From Opitutia bacterium (GTDB taxonomy: Bacteria; Verrucomicrobiota; Verrucomicrobiia; Opitutales; Coraliomargaritaceae), in NCBI GenBank assembly GCA_018663485.1, contig JABJQI010000043.1, positions 1 to 13,879 on the forward strand: a DNA stretch of 13,879 nucleotides, in the 5' to 3' direction. Below are positions 1 to 6,491 of this stretch, piece by piece. Under the pieces are notes generated by a model. That model worked only from the letters and a program-made list of their open reading frames with translations, had not been told where the DNA came from and made no database searches. The translations under genes and the position numbers were made by a program. Every line of letters begins with the position of its first letter. Within the stretch, counting starts at the first letter, position 1.

Positions 1-214
1 GTATCGTGCGGTGTCGAACCAGTTGATCGAGCGCGGCTTTGTGTTTGATGTTGAGTTATTGGTTGCGCTAGAGGCTCATGGTAGTCGGGTCGAGGAGTTG
101 CGTCTCCCGTGGCAGGAAATACCCGGAGGTAAGGTTAAGCCGCTTCGCGATGCATGGGGGATGATTGCTGGATTGTTACGTATCCGAAAACGGTTGAAGG
201 CTGATTTGTATTAG
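1..214 (+). CDS. Family 2 glycosyltransferase, C-terminal part (5' end outside window)
   Basis: The open frame runs in from the left edge (first full codon at base 2) and ends at TAG 212-214, so only about 70 C-terminal residues are visible. They contain GFVFDVELL, followed about 25 residues later by LPWQEIPGGKVKPLRDAW and a hydrophobic, arginine-rich end (GLLRIRKR). This matches the tail of dolichyl-phosphate-mannose/glucose-type GT2 enzymes, where F-D-E-L precedes a W...G.K(V) segment and a final helix with basic residues. Such enzymes move a sugar from a nucleotide donor to a polyprenyl or other acceptor at the inner face of the membrane. The GTG at base 11 is an internal valine and not a start, because the frame stays open to the edge. 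The catalytic DXD region lies outside the window, so donor and acceptor cannot be judged. Confidence 0.75.
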   Translation, partial: YRAVSNQLIERGFVFDVELLVALEAHGSRVEELRLPWQEIPGGKVKPLRDAWGMIAGLLRIRKRLKADLY

Positions 215-272
215 CGCTGCGGGGCTGATCAGTTGTGTCGACTTGCCATAATACGTATGCTTACATAAGAAT

Positions 273-292
273 GGCATTCGCAATGTTTTTTT
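273..292 (+). terminator. Possible intrinsic terminator of the GT2 gene
   Basis: CATT-CGC-AATG can fold into a short hairpin (extended by two G-U pairs) directly followed by seven T residues at 286-292, about 60 bases after the GT2 stop. The T run is good, but the stem is short and AU-rich with a three-base loop. Confidence 0.35.
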
Positions 293-365
293 GCTGATTT
301 CTGACAAATACGACGTACGCGAGTTACTGCGCCATCTGCGATAATCCCTCATTGGCAATCGCTCT

Positions 366-391
366 CGCTAAATAGAACCGCTTATTTCGCG
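366..391. repeat. Imperfect inverted repeat, 9-base arms
   Basis: CGC-T-AAATA at 366-374 and TATTT-C-GCG at 383-391 pair over nine positions with one mismatch, around an eight-base centre. The repeat lies in the gene-free spacer. It could be a hairpin in an RNA or a protein-binding site; nothing in the sequence decides between these. Confidence 0.3.
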
Positions 392-455
392 TAATGTTGT
401 AAAGTTGTTCTCTTCTCGACTCAGCTTTCAGTGTCTGTTGTTTGGCTAAGCGTGA

Positions 456-472
456 CAAAAACGCTTCGGCGT
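456..472 (-). terminator. Possible lexA terminator / UUCG hairpin
   Basis: On the minus strand ACGC-CGAA-GCGT is followed by a short T run (460-457), about 90 bases after the lexA stop, which is terminator-like but has only a four-base-pair stem. On the plus strand the same bases read ACGC-TTCG-GCGT, a stem closed by the very stable C(UUCG)G tetraloop. Either reading is possible. Confidence 0.3.
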
Positions 473-480
473 AACTGGGA

Positions 481-545
481 GTGTAGTGAATCTCTGCTGT
501 TCGAGTAACAAGGCCCCGACTGGCAAAGCATTGCGTTCGCTACAC
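481..545 (+). other. Long-range 10-bp inverted repeat, possible structured RNA
   Basis: GTGTAGTGAA at 481-490 pairs with TTCGCTACAC at 536-545 over all ten positions if read as plus-strand RNA, with one U-G wobble. On the minus strand the same position is a C-A mismatch, so the fold favours a plus-strand transcript. The 45-base loop has no strong inner helix that I could see. The right arm ends 15 bases before the lexA stop codon. Confidence 0.3.
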
Positions 546-560
546 CGCGATACACATTAA

Positions 561-1202
561 TTACAAGCTGCGTACGACTGCTTTGGCGACGCCTTGTATG
601 CAGAGCTCAGTGACAGGGTAAAGTTCGGGATAAAATTTGTTTTCTGCTTTGAGGTACGGAGGTTCGCTGCCTTTTTGGATGTAGCGCTTGAGCGTTGTTT
701 CGCCATCGATGAGTGCTGCGACGATGTCGCCATCATAGGCGTCTCGTGGCTCAATAATGACCATGTCACCATCATAAATTTCGGCATCGACCATACTTTC
801 GCCTCGCACTTGAAGAGCAAAACTGCGACGACGGCTGGAAAAGCCTGCACTCTGAATGTCGACTTGCAAGCGGCCGATCTCACCTGCCGGTTCGACACGG
901 TCTGGATAGCCAGCGGCAATGTCGCCCATGACGGGAATATCGACCACTTCGGTAGCGTCTTCAGGAATCTCGGGCTTTTCGGGTGCATCTGGACGGTTTA
1001 TACGAAAGGTTCGGGCCTGACCCGGGATGCGCGCAATCATTTCCTTTTTTTCAAGTGCACGAAGATGTCCCATCACGGCATTGGTACTGGCGAAACCGAA
1101 CTGCTCTTGAATATCACGAATACTCGGCCAGAAGCCGTTGCGCCATTCGTAATGCTCGATGAAAGTGAGTATTTCTTGTTGTCGAGTTGTGAGATCTTTC
1201 AT
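561..1202 (-). CDS. lexA: LexA repressor of the SOS response
   Basis: This is a 213-residue LexA, a self-cleaving dimeric repressor that shuts off DNA-damage genes until RecA filaments trigger its autoproteolysis. Residues 1-67 form the winged helix-turn-helix domain (TTRQQEIL, WPSIRDIQEQFGFAS, NAVMGHLRALEKKEMI). The cleavage pair is Ala97-Gly98 in GDIAAGYP. The S24-type protease part carries the nucleophile Ser136 in GESM and the general base Lys172 in TLKR. The open frame extends 27 codons further upstream, but that extension is unlike LexA and is read from operator and promoter DNA, so the ATG at 1202 is the better start. No Shine-Dalgarno sequence precedes it, and the predicted transcript would begin only a few bases before the ATG. 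The recognition helix (STNAVMGHLRAL) differs from the E. coli SPNAAEEHLKAL, in line with a different operator. It is autoregulated by the adjacent box. Confidence 0.96.
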   Translation of the reverse strand: MKDLTTRQQEILTFIEHYEWRNGFWPSIRDIQEQFGFASTNAVMGHLRALEKKEMIARIPGQARTFRINRPDAPEKPEIPEDATEVVDIPVMGDIAAGYPDRVEPAGEIGRLQVDIQSAGFSSRRRSFALQVRGESMVDAEIYDGDMVIIEPRDAYDGDIVAALIDGETTLKRYIQKGSEPPYLKAENKFYPELYPVTELCIQGVAKAVVRSL

Positions 1203-1204
1203 AG

Positions 1205-1226
1205 TGTTCACTTGTTTAGGTGAACA
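1205..1226. promoter_or_regulatory. LexA operator in the lexA promoter
   Basis: The plus strand reads TGTTC-N3-TGTTT-N4-GAACA. The inner part, TGTTT-AGGT-GAACA at 1213-1226, matches nine of the ten fixed positions of the TGTTC-N4-GAACA box reported for Verrucomicrobia. An extra perfect half-site TGTTC at 1205-1209 makes the whole stretch a symmetric repeat (7-base arms, TGTTCAC and GTGAACA, 8 bases apart). It ends two bases from the lexA ATG and covers the predicted -10 element, so bound LexA would block initiation. The family motif is prior knowledge; binding here is inferred. Confidence 0.75.
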
Positions 1227-1241
1227 GTTGAGCATTGTCAA
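1213..1241 (-). promoter_or_regulatory. lexA promoter, apparently giving a leaderless transcript
   Basis: On the minus strand a perfect -35 TTGACA (1241-1236) is followed after exactly 17 bases by a -10-like TAAACA (1218-1213). Start of transcription would fall near 1206-1204, next to the ATG at 1202. A second TTGACA occurs 15 bases further upstream (1256-1251). Confidence 0.55.
1226..1240 (+). repeat. 15-base element shared with 5216-5230 (copy 1)
   Basis: AGTTGAGCATTGTCA here and AGTTGAGCGTTGTCA at 5216-5230 differ at one base. This copy lies in the lexA/ABC-operon intergenic region and includes the lexA -35 box; the other lies just before the first ATPase gene. It may be a dispersed intergenic repeat or coincidence. 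Confidence 0.3.
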
Positions 1242-1334
1242 GTTATGCTTTGTCAAAGGATGTGGCTTGTGGGTTTGAATCACTTAGAAAAAGCGTTGAA
1301 CAAACCAAGGAGAGCGCTTTGGTAAGACTTTCAC

Positions 1335-3185
1335 ATGGCACTCTATCCCAGCGACATATTTGCAACACAATTACAGCTGCTCCTCACTGTGTCGCTGATT
1401 TTGTCTGGATGTGGCTCCGAGCAGCAGCGACCATCGACCGTTGCTGTGGCTCCGATTCCCGTAGATGCGTTGGTGGTAGATTTTCCATCTGGGGAATTTG
1501 ACTCAACTATTGTGGAAACGCTTGCGGGTGATTTGGCAACGGTCAATCCTCTGGTCAATGAGACAATGGCAGGATCAGCCGTGATCGGGCGTATTTTGGA
1601 AGGCTTGATTACGCTCGACCCGCATACTGGCGATGTGATTCCGAATCTTGCCAAGTCATGGGAGATCTCGGCAGACAATCTTCAGTATACCTTTCATTTG
1701 CGGCGTGGAATTCATTGGAGCGATGGTCAGCCGTTTACCGCAGACGATGTGCTGTTTACTTGGGGCTGTTTCTTCGCGAAGCAGCTGGATGTTGATTCCG
1801 GTAAGGTCGTGCTAGATGAAAATGGTCGTGTGAAATATCGCTACAGATCGCGCTCTACTTTTGGACAGCTTATTAATGGGCAAGAGCCACTGGTTGAGAA
1901 GCTAGACGATTATACGGTACGCTTCACGACTCCAGAGGTTTATGCGCCTTTTCTATTGTTTGGGGGCGGTGAGGAAATTTTGCCTCAGCATGTGCTACAA
2001 GTGTCTTTTGATGATGGCACCTTAATGGATCAGTGGAGTGTTGAGACGGCCATCAATGAACCATGGAAAATTGTGGGTCTAAATATGTATGTGCTCGAAT
2101 CATATCGCCCTGGTGAACGCATCGTATTTGCGAAGAACCCAAATTATTGGAAAGTGAATACAGAAGGTCAGCGACTGCCTTATGTGGCTCGGGTAATTAC
2201 CAAGATTGTGCAGGATCAGAATAGTAGTAATGTTGCCTTTGCACAGGGTTTGACGGATTTTGAATCAATCGGACCCGACAATGTGGCATGGGTTAAGCGA
2301 GGGGAGGAACGCTTCGATTATACCGTGTTGGACATGGGACCTTCGAGCCAGACGAACTTTATTTGGTTTAATTTAAATCCTGGTAAGGATGCTGACGGTA
2401 TTGCGTATGTAGAGCCTTATAAATTTGAGTGGTTTTCGGATAAGCGTTTCCGTCAAGCGGTTTCACATGGCATCAATCGCGAAGGCATTGTTCGCGGGGT
2501 GTACTTCAATCGTGCCAATATCTTGCATGGCTACGTGTCCCCAAAACGTAAATTGTGGCATAACGATGCGATTCGAAAATATGCATACTCGCCGGAGACC
2601 TCACGGGAGTTGTTTGCTCAGATGGGATTTACTTTTGAAGATGGGCAGTTGAAAGATCCGCTTGGCAATTCAATCGAGTTTTCATTGATGACGAACTCGA
2701 GTAGTGGATTACGTGTCGAGATGGCTACGGTGTTTAAGGAGAACATGGCAGCGCTTGGTATCAACGTCGAACTGCAGTTCTTAGATTTTAATACGATCAT
2801 CAATAAAACATCAGATTCATTTGATTATGAGGCTTGCATGCTTGGTCTCGGCGGTGGTGCGCCAGATCCTTATGCGGGTAAAGATATATTGATGAGTGGA
2901 GGACGACTACACCAATGGTATCCGCAGCAAGTTGAGCCTGCGACGAAGTGGGAGGCTCAGATTGATGCGCTGATGCTTGAAATTGGTCGGCATACTGATG
3001 TTGAAGTGCGTAAGAAGTATTTTTTCGAAGTGCAGGAAATTCTAGCCGAGCAACAGCCGCTGATCTTTCTAGTCAGCCCGAAGGACTTTGTCGGCTATCG
3101 CAATCGATGGCAGAATGTCGATCCCGCTCCGCTCGGTGGGGTGACTTGGAATGAAGAATCACTGTGGGCAAAGCCGAATCCATGA
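1335..3185 (+). CDS. Peptide/nickel-type ABC transporter substrate-binding lipoprotein (SBP family 5)
   Basis: This 616-residue protein is the solute receptor of the importer encoded downstream. Residues 13-26 form a hydrophobic segment ending in a lipobox (Leu-Ser-Gly-Cys, Cys26), so it should be lipid-anchored on the periplasmic side of the inner membrane or on the outer membrane. The SBP_bac_5 signature spans about residues 80-143: an R-ILEGLI-LD segment, L-A-K-S-W-E-I-S, then T-F-H-L-R-R-G-I-H-W-S-D-G and F-T-A-D-D-V-L-F-T-W. It is longer than the 500-540 residues typical of DppA/OppA. A stop at 1323 fixes ATG 1335 as the only ATG start in this frame upstream of the lipobox, but the n-region has no basic residue and the AAGGAG at 1307-1312 is too far away, which is odd. 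Its stop overlaps the next start as ATGA. The ligand (di/oligopeptide, nickel, sugar oligomer) cannot be read from sequence. Confidence 0.9.
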   Translation: MALYPSDIFATQLQLLLTVSLILSGCGSEQQRPSTVAVAPIPVDALVVDFPSGEFDSTIVETLAGDLATVNPLVNETMAGSAVIGRILEGLITLDPHTGDVIPNLAKSWEISADNLQYTFHLRRGIHWSDGQPFTADDVLFTWGCFFAKQLDVDSGKVVLDENGRVKYRYRSRSTFGQLINGQEPLVEKLDDYTVRFTTPEVYAPFLLFGGGEEILPQHVLQVSFDDGTLMDQWSVETAINEPWKIVGLNMYVLESYRPGERIVFAKNPNYWKVNTEGQRLPYVARVITKIVQDQNSSNVAFAQGLTDFESIGPDNVAWVKRGEERFDYTVLDMGPSSQTNFIWFNLNPGKDADGIAYVEPYKFEWFSDKRFRQAVSHGINREGIVRGVYFNRANILHGYVSPKRKLWHNDAIRKYAYSPETSRELFAQMGFTFEDGQLKDPLGNSIEFSLMTNSSSGLRVEMATVFKENMAALGINVELQFLDFNTIINKTSDSFDYEACMLGLGGGAPDPYAGKDILMSGGRLHQWYPQQVEPATKWEAQIDALMLEIGRHTDVEVRKKYFFEVQEILAEQQPLIFLVSPKDFVGYRNRWQNVDPAPLGGVTWNEESLWAKPNP

Positions 3186-4156
3186 GTGCATTTATCCTCA
3201 AGCGATTGCTGACGTTGATTCCTTTGCTCCTAGGGATCACGATGCTGGTATTTATTTTGATGAGTCTCGCGCCTGGAGACTTTCTGACGCCAGTCAAAGC
3301 ACAACGCGATGTGCCAGCAGAGTTAATCCAAGCGATTGAGATCGAGTTCGGATTAGATCGTCCGTGGTATGTGCAATATTGGAAATGGTTGGGTAATGTG
3401 GCACGGGGTAATTTGGGGCATTCGTGGGCTTATAAAATGCCAGTTGTCGATCTGATCGGACAACGCCTGTGGGCGACCTTTCTGCTTTCAGTGAGCGCAT
3501 TTGTCTTTGCGTGGGGGATTGCGATTCCGCTCGGTGTCTTGGCTGCAGTTTATAAGGATTCGATTTTTGATCGTACCGCTTCGGCGTTGGCTTATGCGGC
3601 GCTTTCGATTCCTGAATTCTTTCTCGCGCTGTTGTTTGTCTTTGTTGCCGCGCAAACGGGTTGGTTCCCGTTGGGAGGTGCCACTTCAATTGAGTATGAT
3701 TATTTGAACTGGTTTGGGAAAGTCGGCGATCGTGCGTCTCACCTAATTTTACCGACATTGGCACTCGGGATTGGTTCGATCGCGAGTATCATGCGAATTA
3801 TGCGGGCTAATTTCCTCGATACGATGCGCGCGGAGTATGTGACGACGGCACGGGCGAAGGGCTTAAGTGAATTTGCGGTGATTTTTAAGCACACCTTGCG
3901 TAATGCGATCAATCCACTTGTGAGTTCATTTGGGTTCGCATTCTCGGGGCTATTGAGCGGTGCGTTGATGGTAGAGATTGTGCTGCAGTATCCTGGGATT
4001 GGTCAGTTGATGTATCAATCGATTCTCCGAGAGGATCAGTTTGTGGTATTGGCTTCGGTGATGATGGGGTGCTCGATGTTGGTGCTGGGAAACCTGTTGG
4101 CAGATATTTTATTAGCGTGGTCAGATCCGCGTATCCGGTTGGAGAAGAACAAGTAG
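3182..4156 (+). CDS. ABC transporter permease, DppB/OppB type
   Basis: The first membrane subunit of the peptide-type importer has 324 residues. The N-terminus MSAFILKRLLTLIPLLLGIT is the usual DppB start: a helix anchored by basic residues, followed by a periplasmic segment with SLAPGDF and FGLDRPWYVQYWKWL. Further helices lie around residues 97-125, 133-160, 187-205, 245-270 and 287-312. The cytoplasmic EAA loop that docks onto the ATPase is at about 222-248 (TARAKGLSEFAVIFKHTLRN). An earlier in-frame ATG at 3164 is possible, but the ATG at 3182 overlaps the stop of the binding-protein gene in an ATGA, which fits translational coupling and gives the family's normal N-terminus. It forms the translocation pore with the next gene's product. 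Confidence 0.93.
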   Translation: MSAFILKRLLTLIPLLLGITMLVFILMSLAPGDFLTPVKAQRDVPAELIQAIEIEFGLDRPWYVQYWKWLGNVARGNLGHSWAYKMPVVDLIGQRLWATFLLSVSAFVFAWGIAIPLGVLAAVYKDSIFDRTASALAYAALSIPEFFLALLFVFVAAQTGWFPLGGATSIEYDYLNWFGKVGDRASHLILPTLALGIGSIASIMRIMRANFLDTMRAEYVTTARAKGLSEFAVIFKHTLRNAINPLVSSFGFAFSGLLSGALMVEIVLQYPGIGQLMYQSILREDQFVVLASVMMGCSMLVLGNLLADILLAWSDPRIRLEKNK

Positions 4157-4157
4157 A

Positions 4158-5210
4158 ATGATCATCTTCAATATATTTCGAGAAGTGTTGCGGCGCCCCT
4201 TGGGGGCAGTGTCGGCAGCGGTCTTGGTTGCCCTGTATGCGGCTGCCGTGTTTGCGGATTTTTTCGCGCCGTATGCGACCAATCAACAAGACCTAGAGCG
4301 CACTTACCATCCGCCCACAGCGTTGATCTTTCAGGATGGTGTCTTGCAAGTGCAGGCCTACGAATTAGTCGATCCAACCGAGGCGAAGTATGAAAAAGTC
4401 GTGGGGCAGGGGTACCCGATTCATTTCTTTGGTAAGGGCTTTGAATATCGTTTTTTAGGGCTGTTTAAGACGCAGCGTCATTTGTTTACGATCCAAGATG
4501 ACTCTGGTCGAGTGTATCTGCTCGGCAGTGATTCAACTGGGCGTGATGTCTTCTCGCGGTTAATCTTCGGTTCACGTGTATCGCTGTTCATTGGCCTCCT
4601 AGGTATCACGATTACTACGACACTCGGATTTCTAGTCGGTGGCTTGAGTGGTTACTTTGGTGGTCGAATGGATTTTCTAGCGATGCGCTTAGTCGAATTT
4701 ATGATGGCAATGCCGGGGCTCTATTTGTTGTTGGCTTTACGCTCTGCGCTGGCGCCGCACTTCGCTTCTGATCAGATGTTTTTCGTGATCATTCTGATTC
4801 TGTCCTTAATCGGTTGGGCTGGTACCGCGCGTGTGCTGCGGGGTATGACGCTCTCTCTCCGGCAAAATCAATATGTGATGGCGGCTGAAAGTATGGGGCA
4901 GTCGCCTGTGGTAATCTTACGGAAGCATATTTTGCCCAATCTCGTGAGTTATTTGTTGGTGGCCGCGACCCTCTCGATCCCTGGCTATATACTAGGTGAA
5001 GCGGCTCTGTCATTTTTAGGGCTAGGCATTCAAGAACCCTCGGCATCGTGGGGGCTGATGCTCTCGCAAGCGCAGGATGTGAAGGTGTTTTATTTAAACT
5101 TCTGGTGGCTATTGACGCCAGGCTTTGCGATCTTCATTACAGTGATTGCTTACAACGTGCTCGGCGATGTGCTGCGCGATGTGGTCGATCCAAAAATGAA
5201 AACGCGCTAG
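4158..5210 (+). CDS. ABC transporter permease, DppC/OppC type
   Basis: The second pore subunit has 350 residues, about 50 more than E. coli DppC. Helix 1 is at about 16-36. The family hallmark LLGSDSTGRDVFSRLIFGSRVSL lies at 121-143 (split here as LLGSDSTGRD and VFSRLIFGSR). The EAA loop is at 242-261 (AAESMGQSPVVILRKHILPN), and the late signature EAALSFLGLGIQEP-SWG is at 281-299. The extra length is a periplasmic loop of about 80 residues (41-118) between helix 1 and the GSDSTGRD motif, where the usual loop is about half that size; it may form a small extra domain near the binding protein. Only one base separates it from the preceding stop codon, so it belongs to the same operon. Confidence 0.93.
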   Translation: MIIFNIFREVLRRPLGAVSAAVLVALYAAAVFADFFAPYATNQQDLERTYHPPTALIFQDGVLQVQAYELVDPTEAKYEKVVGQGYPIHFFGKGFEYRFLGLFKTQRHLFTIQDDSGRVYLLGSDSTGRDVFSRLIFGSRVSLFIGLLGITITTTLGFLVGGLSGYFGGRMDFLAMRLVEFMMAMPGLYLLLALRSALAPHFASDQMFFVIILILSLIGWAGTARVLRGMTLSLRQNQYVMAAESMGQSPVVILRKHILPNLVSYLLVAATLSIPGYILGEAALSFLGLGIQEPSASWGLMLSQAQDVKVFYLNFWWLLTPGFAIFITVIAYNVLGDVLRDVVDPKMKTR

Positions 5211-5215
5211 TTTTA

Positions 5216-5230
5216 AGTTGAGCGTTGTCA
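5216..5230 (+). repeat. 15-base element shared with 1226-1240 (copy 2)
   Basis: AGTTGAGCGTTGTCA, 14 of 15 bases identical to the copy beside lexA. It lies in the 46-base gap between the second permease gene and the first ATPase gene and is followed by two repeats of GTTGAAT. Confidence 0.3.
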
Positions 5231-5256
5231 GTTGAATGTTGAATGTGTGTGCACTG

Positions 5257-6096
5257 ATGTCTGAGTTATTAAAAGTTTCTGATCTGCGGATCGCCTTTCA
5301 TTCGCGTGGCGAATCCAATGAGGTGGTGCATGGGATCGATTTTTCAATCGATGCGGGCGGGAAGACGGTGGCGATTCTCGGTGAGAGCGGTAGTGGTAAG
5401 AGCGTCACTTGTATGTCGCTTACTCGTTTATTGCCAGAGGCGCCGACCTGCACTGTCAGTGGTGAAATTCTGTTTGAAGGCAAGAATGTGCTGGAGATGG
5501 ATCGCGAAACAATTCGTGGTCTTCGCGGCAATGGTATCGCTTACATTTTTCAAGAGGCGTCAGCTTCGCTAAACCCAGTTTTTACCGTGGGGCATCAAAT
5601 CGCGGAGGCAGTGAAGTTACACCGCGCAGACATTACGAATGTGAAGGGGCGTGTGGTGGAGTTGCTGGAGCTAGTCGGGGTTCGCGATGCGGCGCAACGC
5701 TACCAGGCCTATCCGCATGAGATGAGTGGTGGCATGCAGCAGCGTGTGATGATTGCGATGGCGCTGGCCTGTGAGCCGAAGCTATTGGTCGCTGATGAAC
5801 CGACGACCGCGTTGGATGTGACCATTCAGGCGCAAATCATGGATCTACTTCGTGATTTGCGCGAAAAGCTCGGCATGAGCATCGTCTTGATCACGCACAA
5901 TTTCGGCATCGTTAATGGCTTTGCAGATGAGGTGATCGTAATGTTCCGCGGCGAGATTGTAGAGCAGGGCCCCGTGGATAATGTGCTGAATAATCCGCAG
6001 CATCCTTACACGAAAGCGTTGATCGCATGTATTCCAAAGCTGGGCGCGAAGCAGCATCGCCTGACAACGATTGATAAAGAGATGGCGCTGGATTAG
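5257..6096 (+). CDS. ABC transporter ATP-binding protein, DppD/OppD type
   Basis: The first ATPase of the importer has 279 residues. Walker A is GESGSGKS (42-49), the Q-loop glutamine is Gln99, the signature is MSGGMQQR (156-163), Walker B is LLVADEP (176-182) and the switch histidine is His214 in LITHN. The DppD-specific stretch YIFQEASASLNPVFTVG follows the Q-loop. The protein stops soon after NPQHPYTKALIACIP; the C-terminal extension of classical DppD/OppD (about 50 residues, with cysteines that bind an Fe-S cluster) is missing. I chose ATG 5257 because MSELLKVSDLRI is the usual start; an in-frame ATG at 5236 would add seven residues. There is no Shine-Dalgarno sequence. It lies 46 bases after the permease gene and is probably co-transcribed. 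Confidence 0.93.
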   Translation: MSELLKVSDLRIAFHSRGESNEVVHGIDFSIDAGGKTVAILGESGSGKSVTCMSLTRLLPEAPTCTVSGEILFEGKNVLEMDRETIRGLRGNGIAYIFQEASASLNPVFTVGHQIAEAVKLHRADITNVKGRVVELLELVGVRDAAQRYQAYPHEMSGGMQQRVMIAMALACEPKLLVADEPTTALDVTIQAQIMDLLRDLREKLGMSIVLITHNFGIVNGFADEVIVMFRGEIVEQGPVDNVLNNPQHPYTKALIACIPKLGAKQHRLTTIDKEMALD

Positions 6097-6196
6097 GATT
6101 GTGGGATGTACCTGCTCGCTTCGAAGAACCTAGGGGCTGACTTTATACCATGTCCTCTGTCAATCGGTTCAATTCAGCTATCGTGTTGCCTCTACT

Positions 6197-6385
6197 TTAT
6201 CTAAATCGCTTTTGCTCCGGCATGTAGTGGTAGCCAGCGCCTGCGAGTCGCTCGGTAAGAATGTCGGCATCGAGGTCGTGCGTTTTGCAGAGATCGTCCA
6301 AGGATTCGCAGTGGTTGCGGATCGCGGTGTTGACTACGCCGATTAAGAGGTGCGGATCCATTGTCTGATAAGTGCTCAAGTCCAT
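6197..6385 (-). CDS. DUF4250 family small protein
   Basis: This 62-residue protein begins MDLSTYQTMDPHLLIGVVNT, followed by IRNHCESLDDLCKTHDLD, ILTERLAGAGYHY and EQKRFR. That order (M-L...DP.-LL..VN.-LR, then S-LD-LC..., then L-.-.L...GY.Y....N/K-.F) is the DUF4250 pattern seen in short proteins of gammaproteobacteria and Firmicutes. Its function is unknown. No signal peptide or membrane helix is visible; it is likely a small helical cytoplasmic protein, perhaps with a helix-turn-helix-like fold. It lies on the opposite strand in the 395-base gap between the two ATPase genes, 100 bases from the end of the first and 106 bases from the start of the second. The remaining gap sequence shows no other gene. 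Start ATG 6385 has no Shine-Dalgarno sequence. Confidence 0.8.
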   Translation of the reverse strand: MDLSTYQTMDPHLLIGVVNTAIRNHCESLDDLCKTHDLDADILTERLAGAGYHYMPEQKRFR

Positions 6386-6394
6386 TGTGTTAGC

Positions 6395-6422
6395 AGGCTA
6401 GACTGCACTAGTTTGGTGACAA
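6395..6422 (-). promoter_or_regulatory. Possible promoter of the DUF4250 gene
   Basis: On the minus strand TTGTCA (6422-6417) and TAGCCT (6400-6395) are 16 bases apart. Transcription would start about three bases before the ATG at 6385, again giving an almost leaderless message. The -10 match is weak. The same 106 bases must also hold any separate promoter for the second ATPase gene; a TGACGTCA palindrome lies at 6463-6470. Confidence 0.3.
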
Positions 6423-6491
6423 GTGAAACTTGAATTGGAATGAAAGGTTGCGAATCTAATTCTGACGTCACATTTTAGTTAATTCATCGAT

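Larger units (their letters stand above)
215..560. other. Gene-free spacer between the GT2 gene and lexA
   Basis: The 346 bases between two convergent genes hold no convincing coding sequence. A 60-codon minus-strand frame at 176-358 has no recognisable family and overlaps the GT2 end. The stretch contains four hairpin-forming segments, at 273-292, 366-391, 461-472 and 481-545, listed separately. Some of these may be terminators of the two convergent genes, or parts of a structured RNA. Confidence 0.5.

Noticed and set aside
176..358. A 60-codon minus-strand open frame at the left spacer
   Set aside because: It overlaps the GT2 end, has no family resemblance and no start signals.
594..1223. 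A 209-codon plus-strand open frame opposite lexA
   Set aside because: It is the antisense shadow of lexA: no recognisable domain, and lexA on the other strand is unmistakable.
1235..1501. An 88-codon plus-strand frame starting at TTG 1235
   Set aside because: It covers the lexA promoter and runs out of frame through the binding-protein start. Only its short stretch from TTG 1319 is of interest, discussed as a possible frameshift.
3294..3764. A 156-codon minus-strand open frame inside the first permease gene
   Set aside because: Composition is that of an antisense frame (rich in Arg, Gln, Thr, Pro) and the permease is clear on the plus strand.
6463..6470. TGACGTCA palindrome before the second ATPase gene
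   Set aside because: An eight-base palindrome alone is too short to call a binding site; no second copy was seen nearby.
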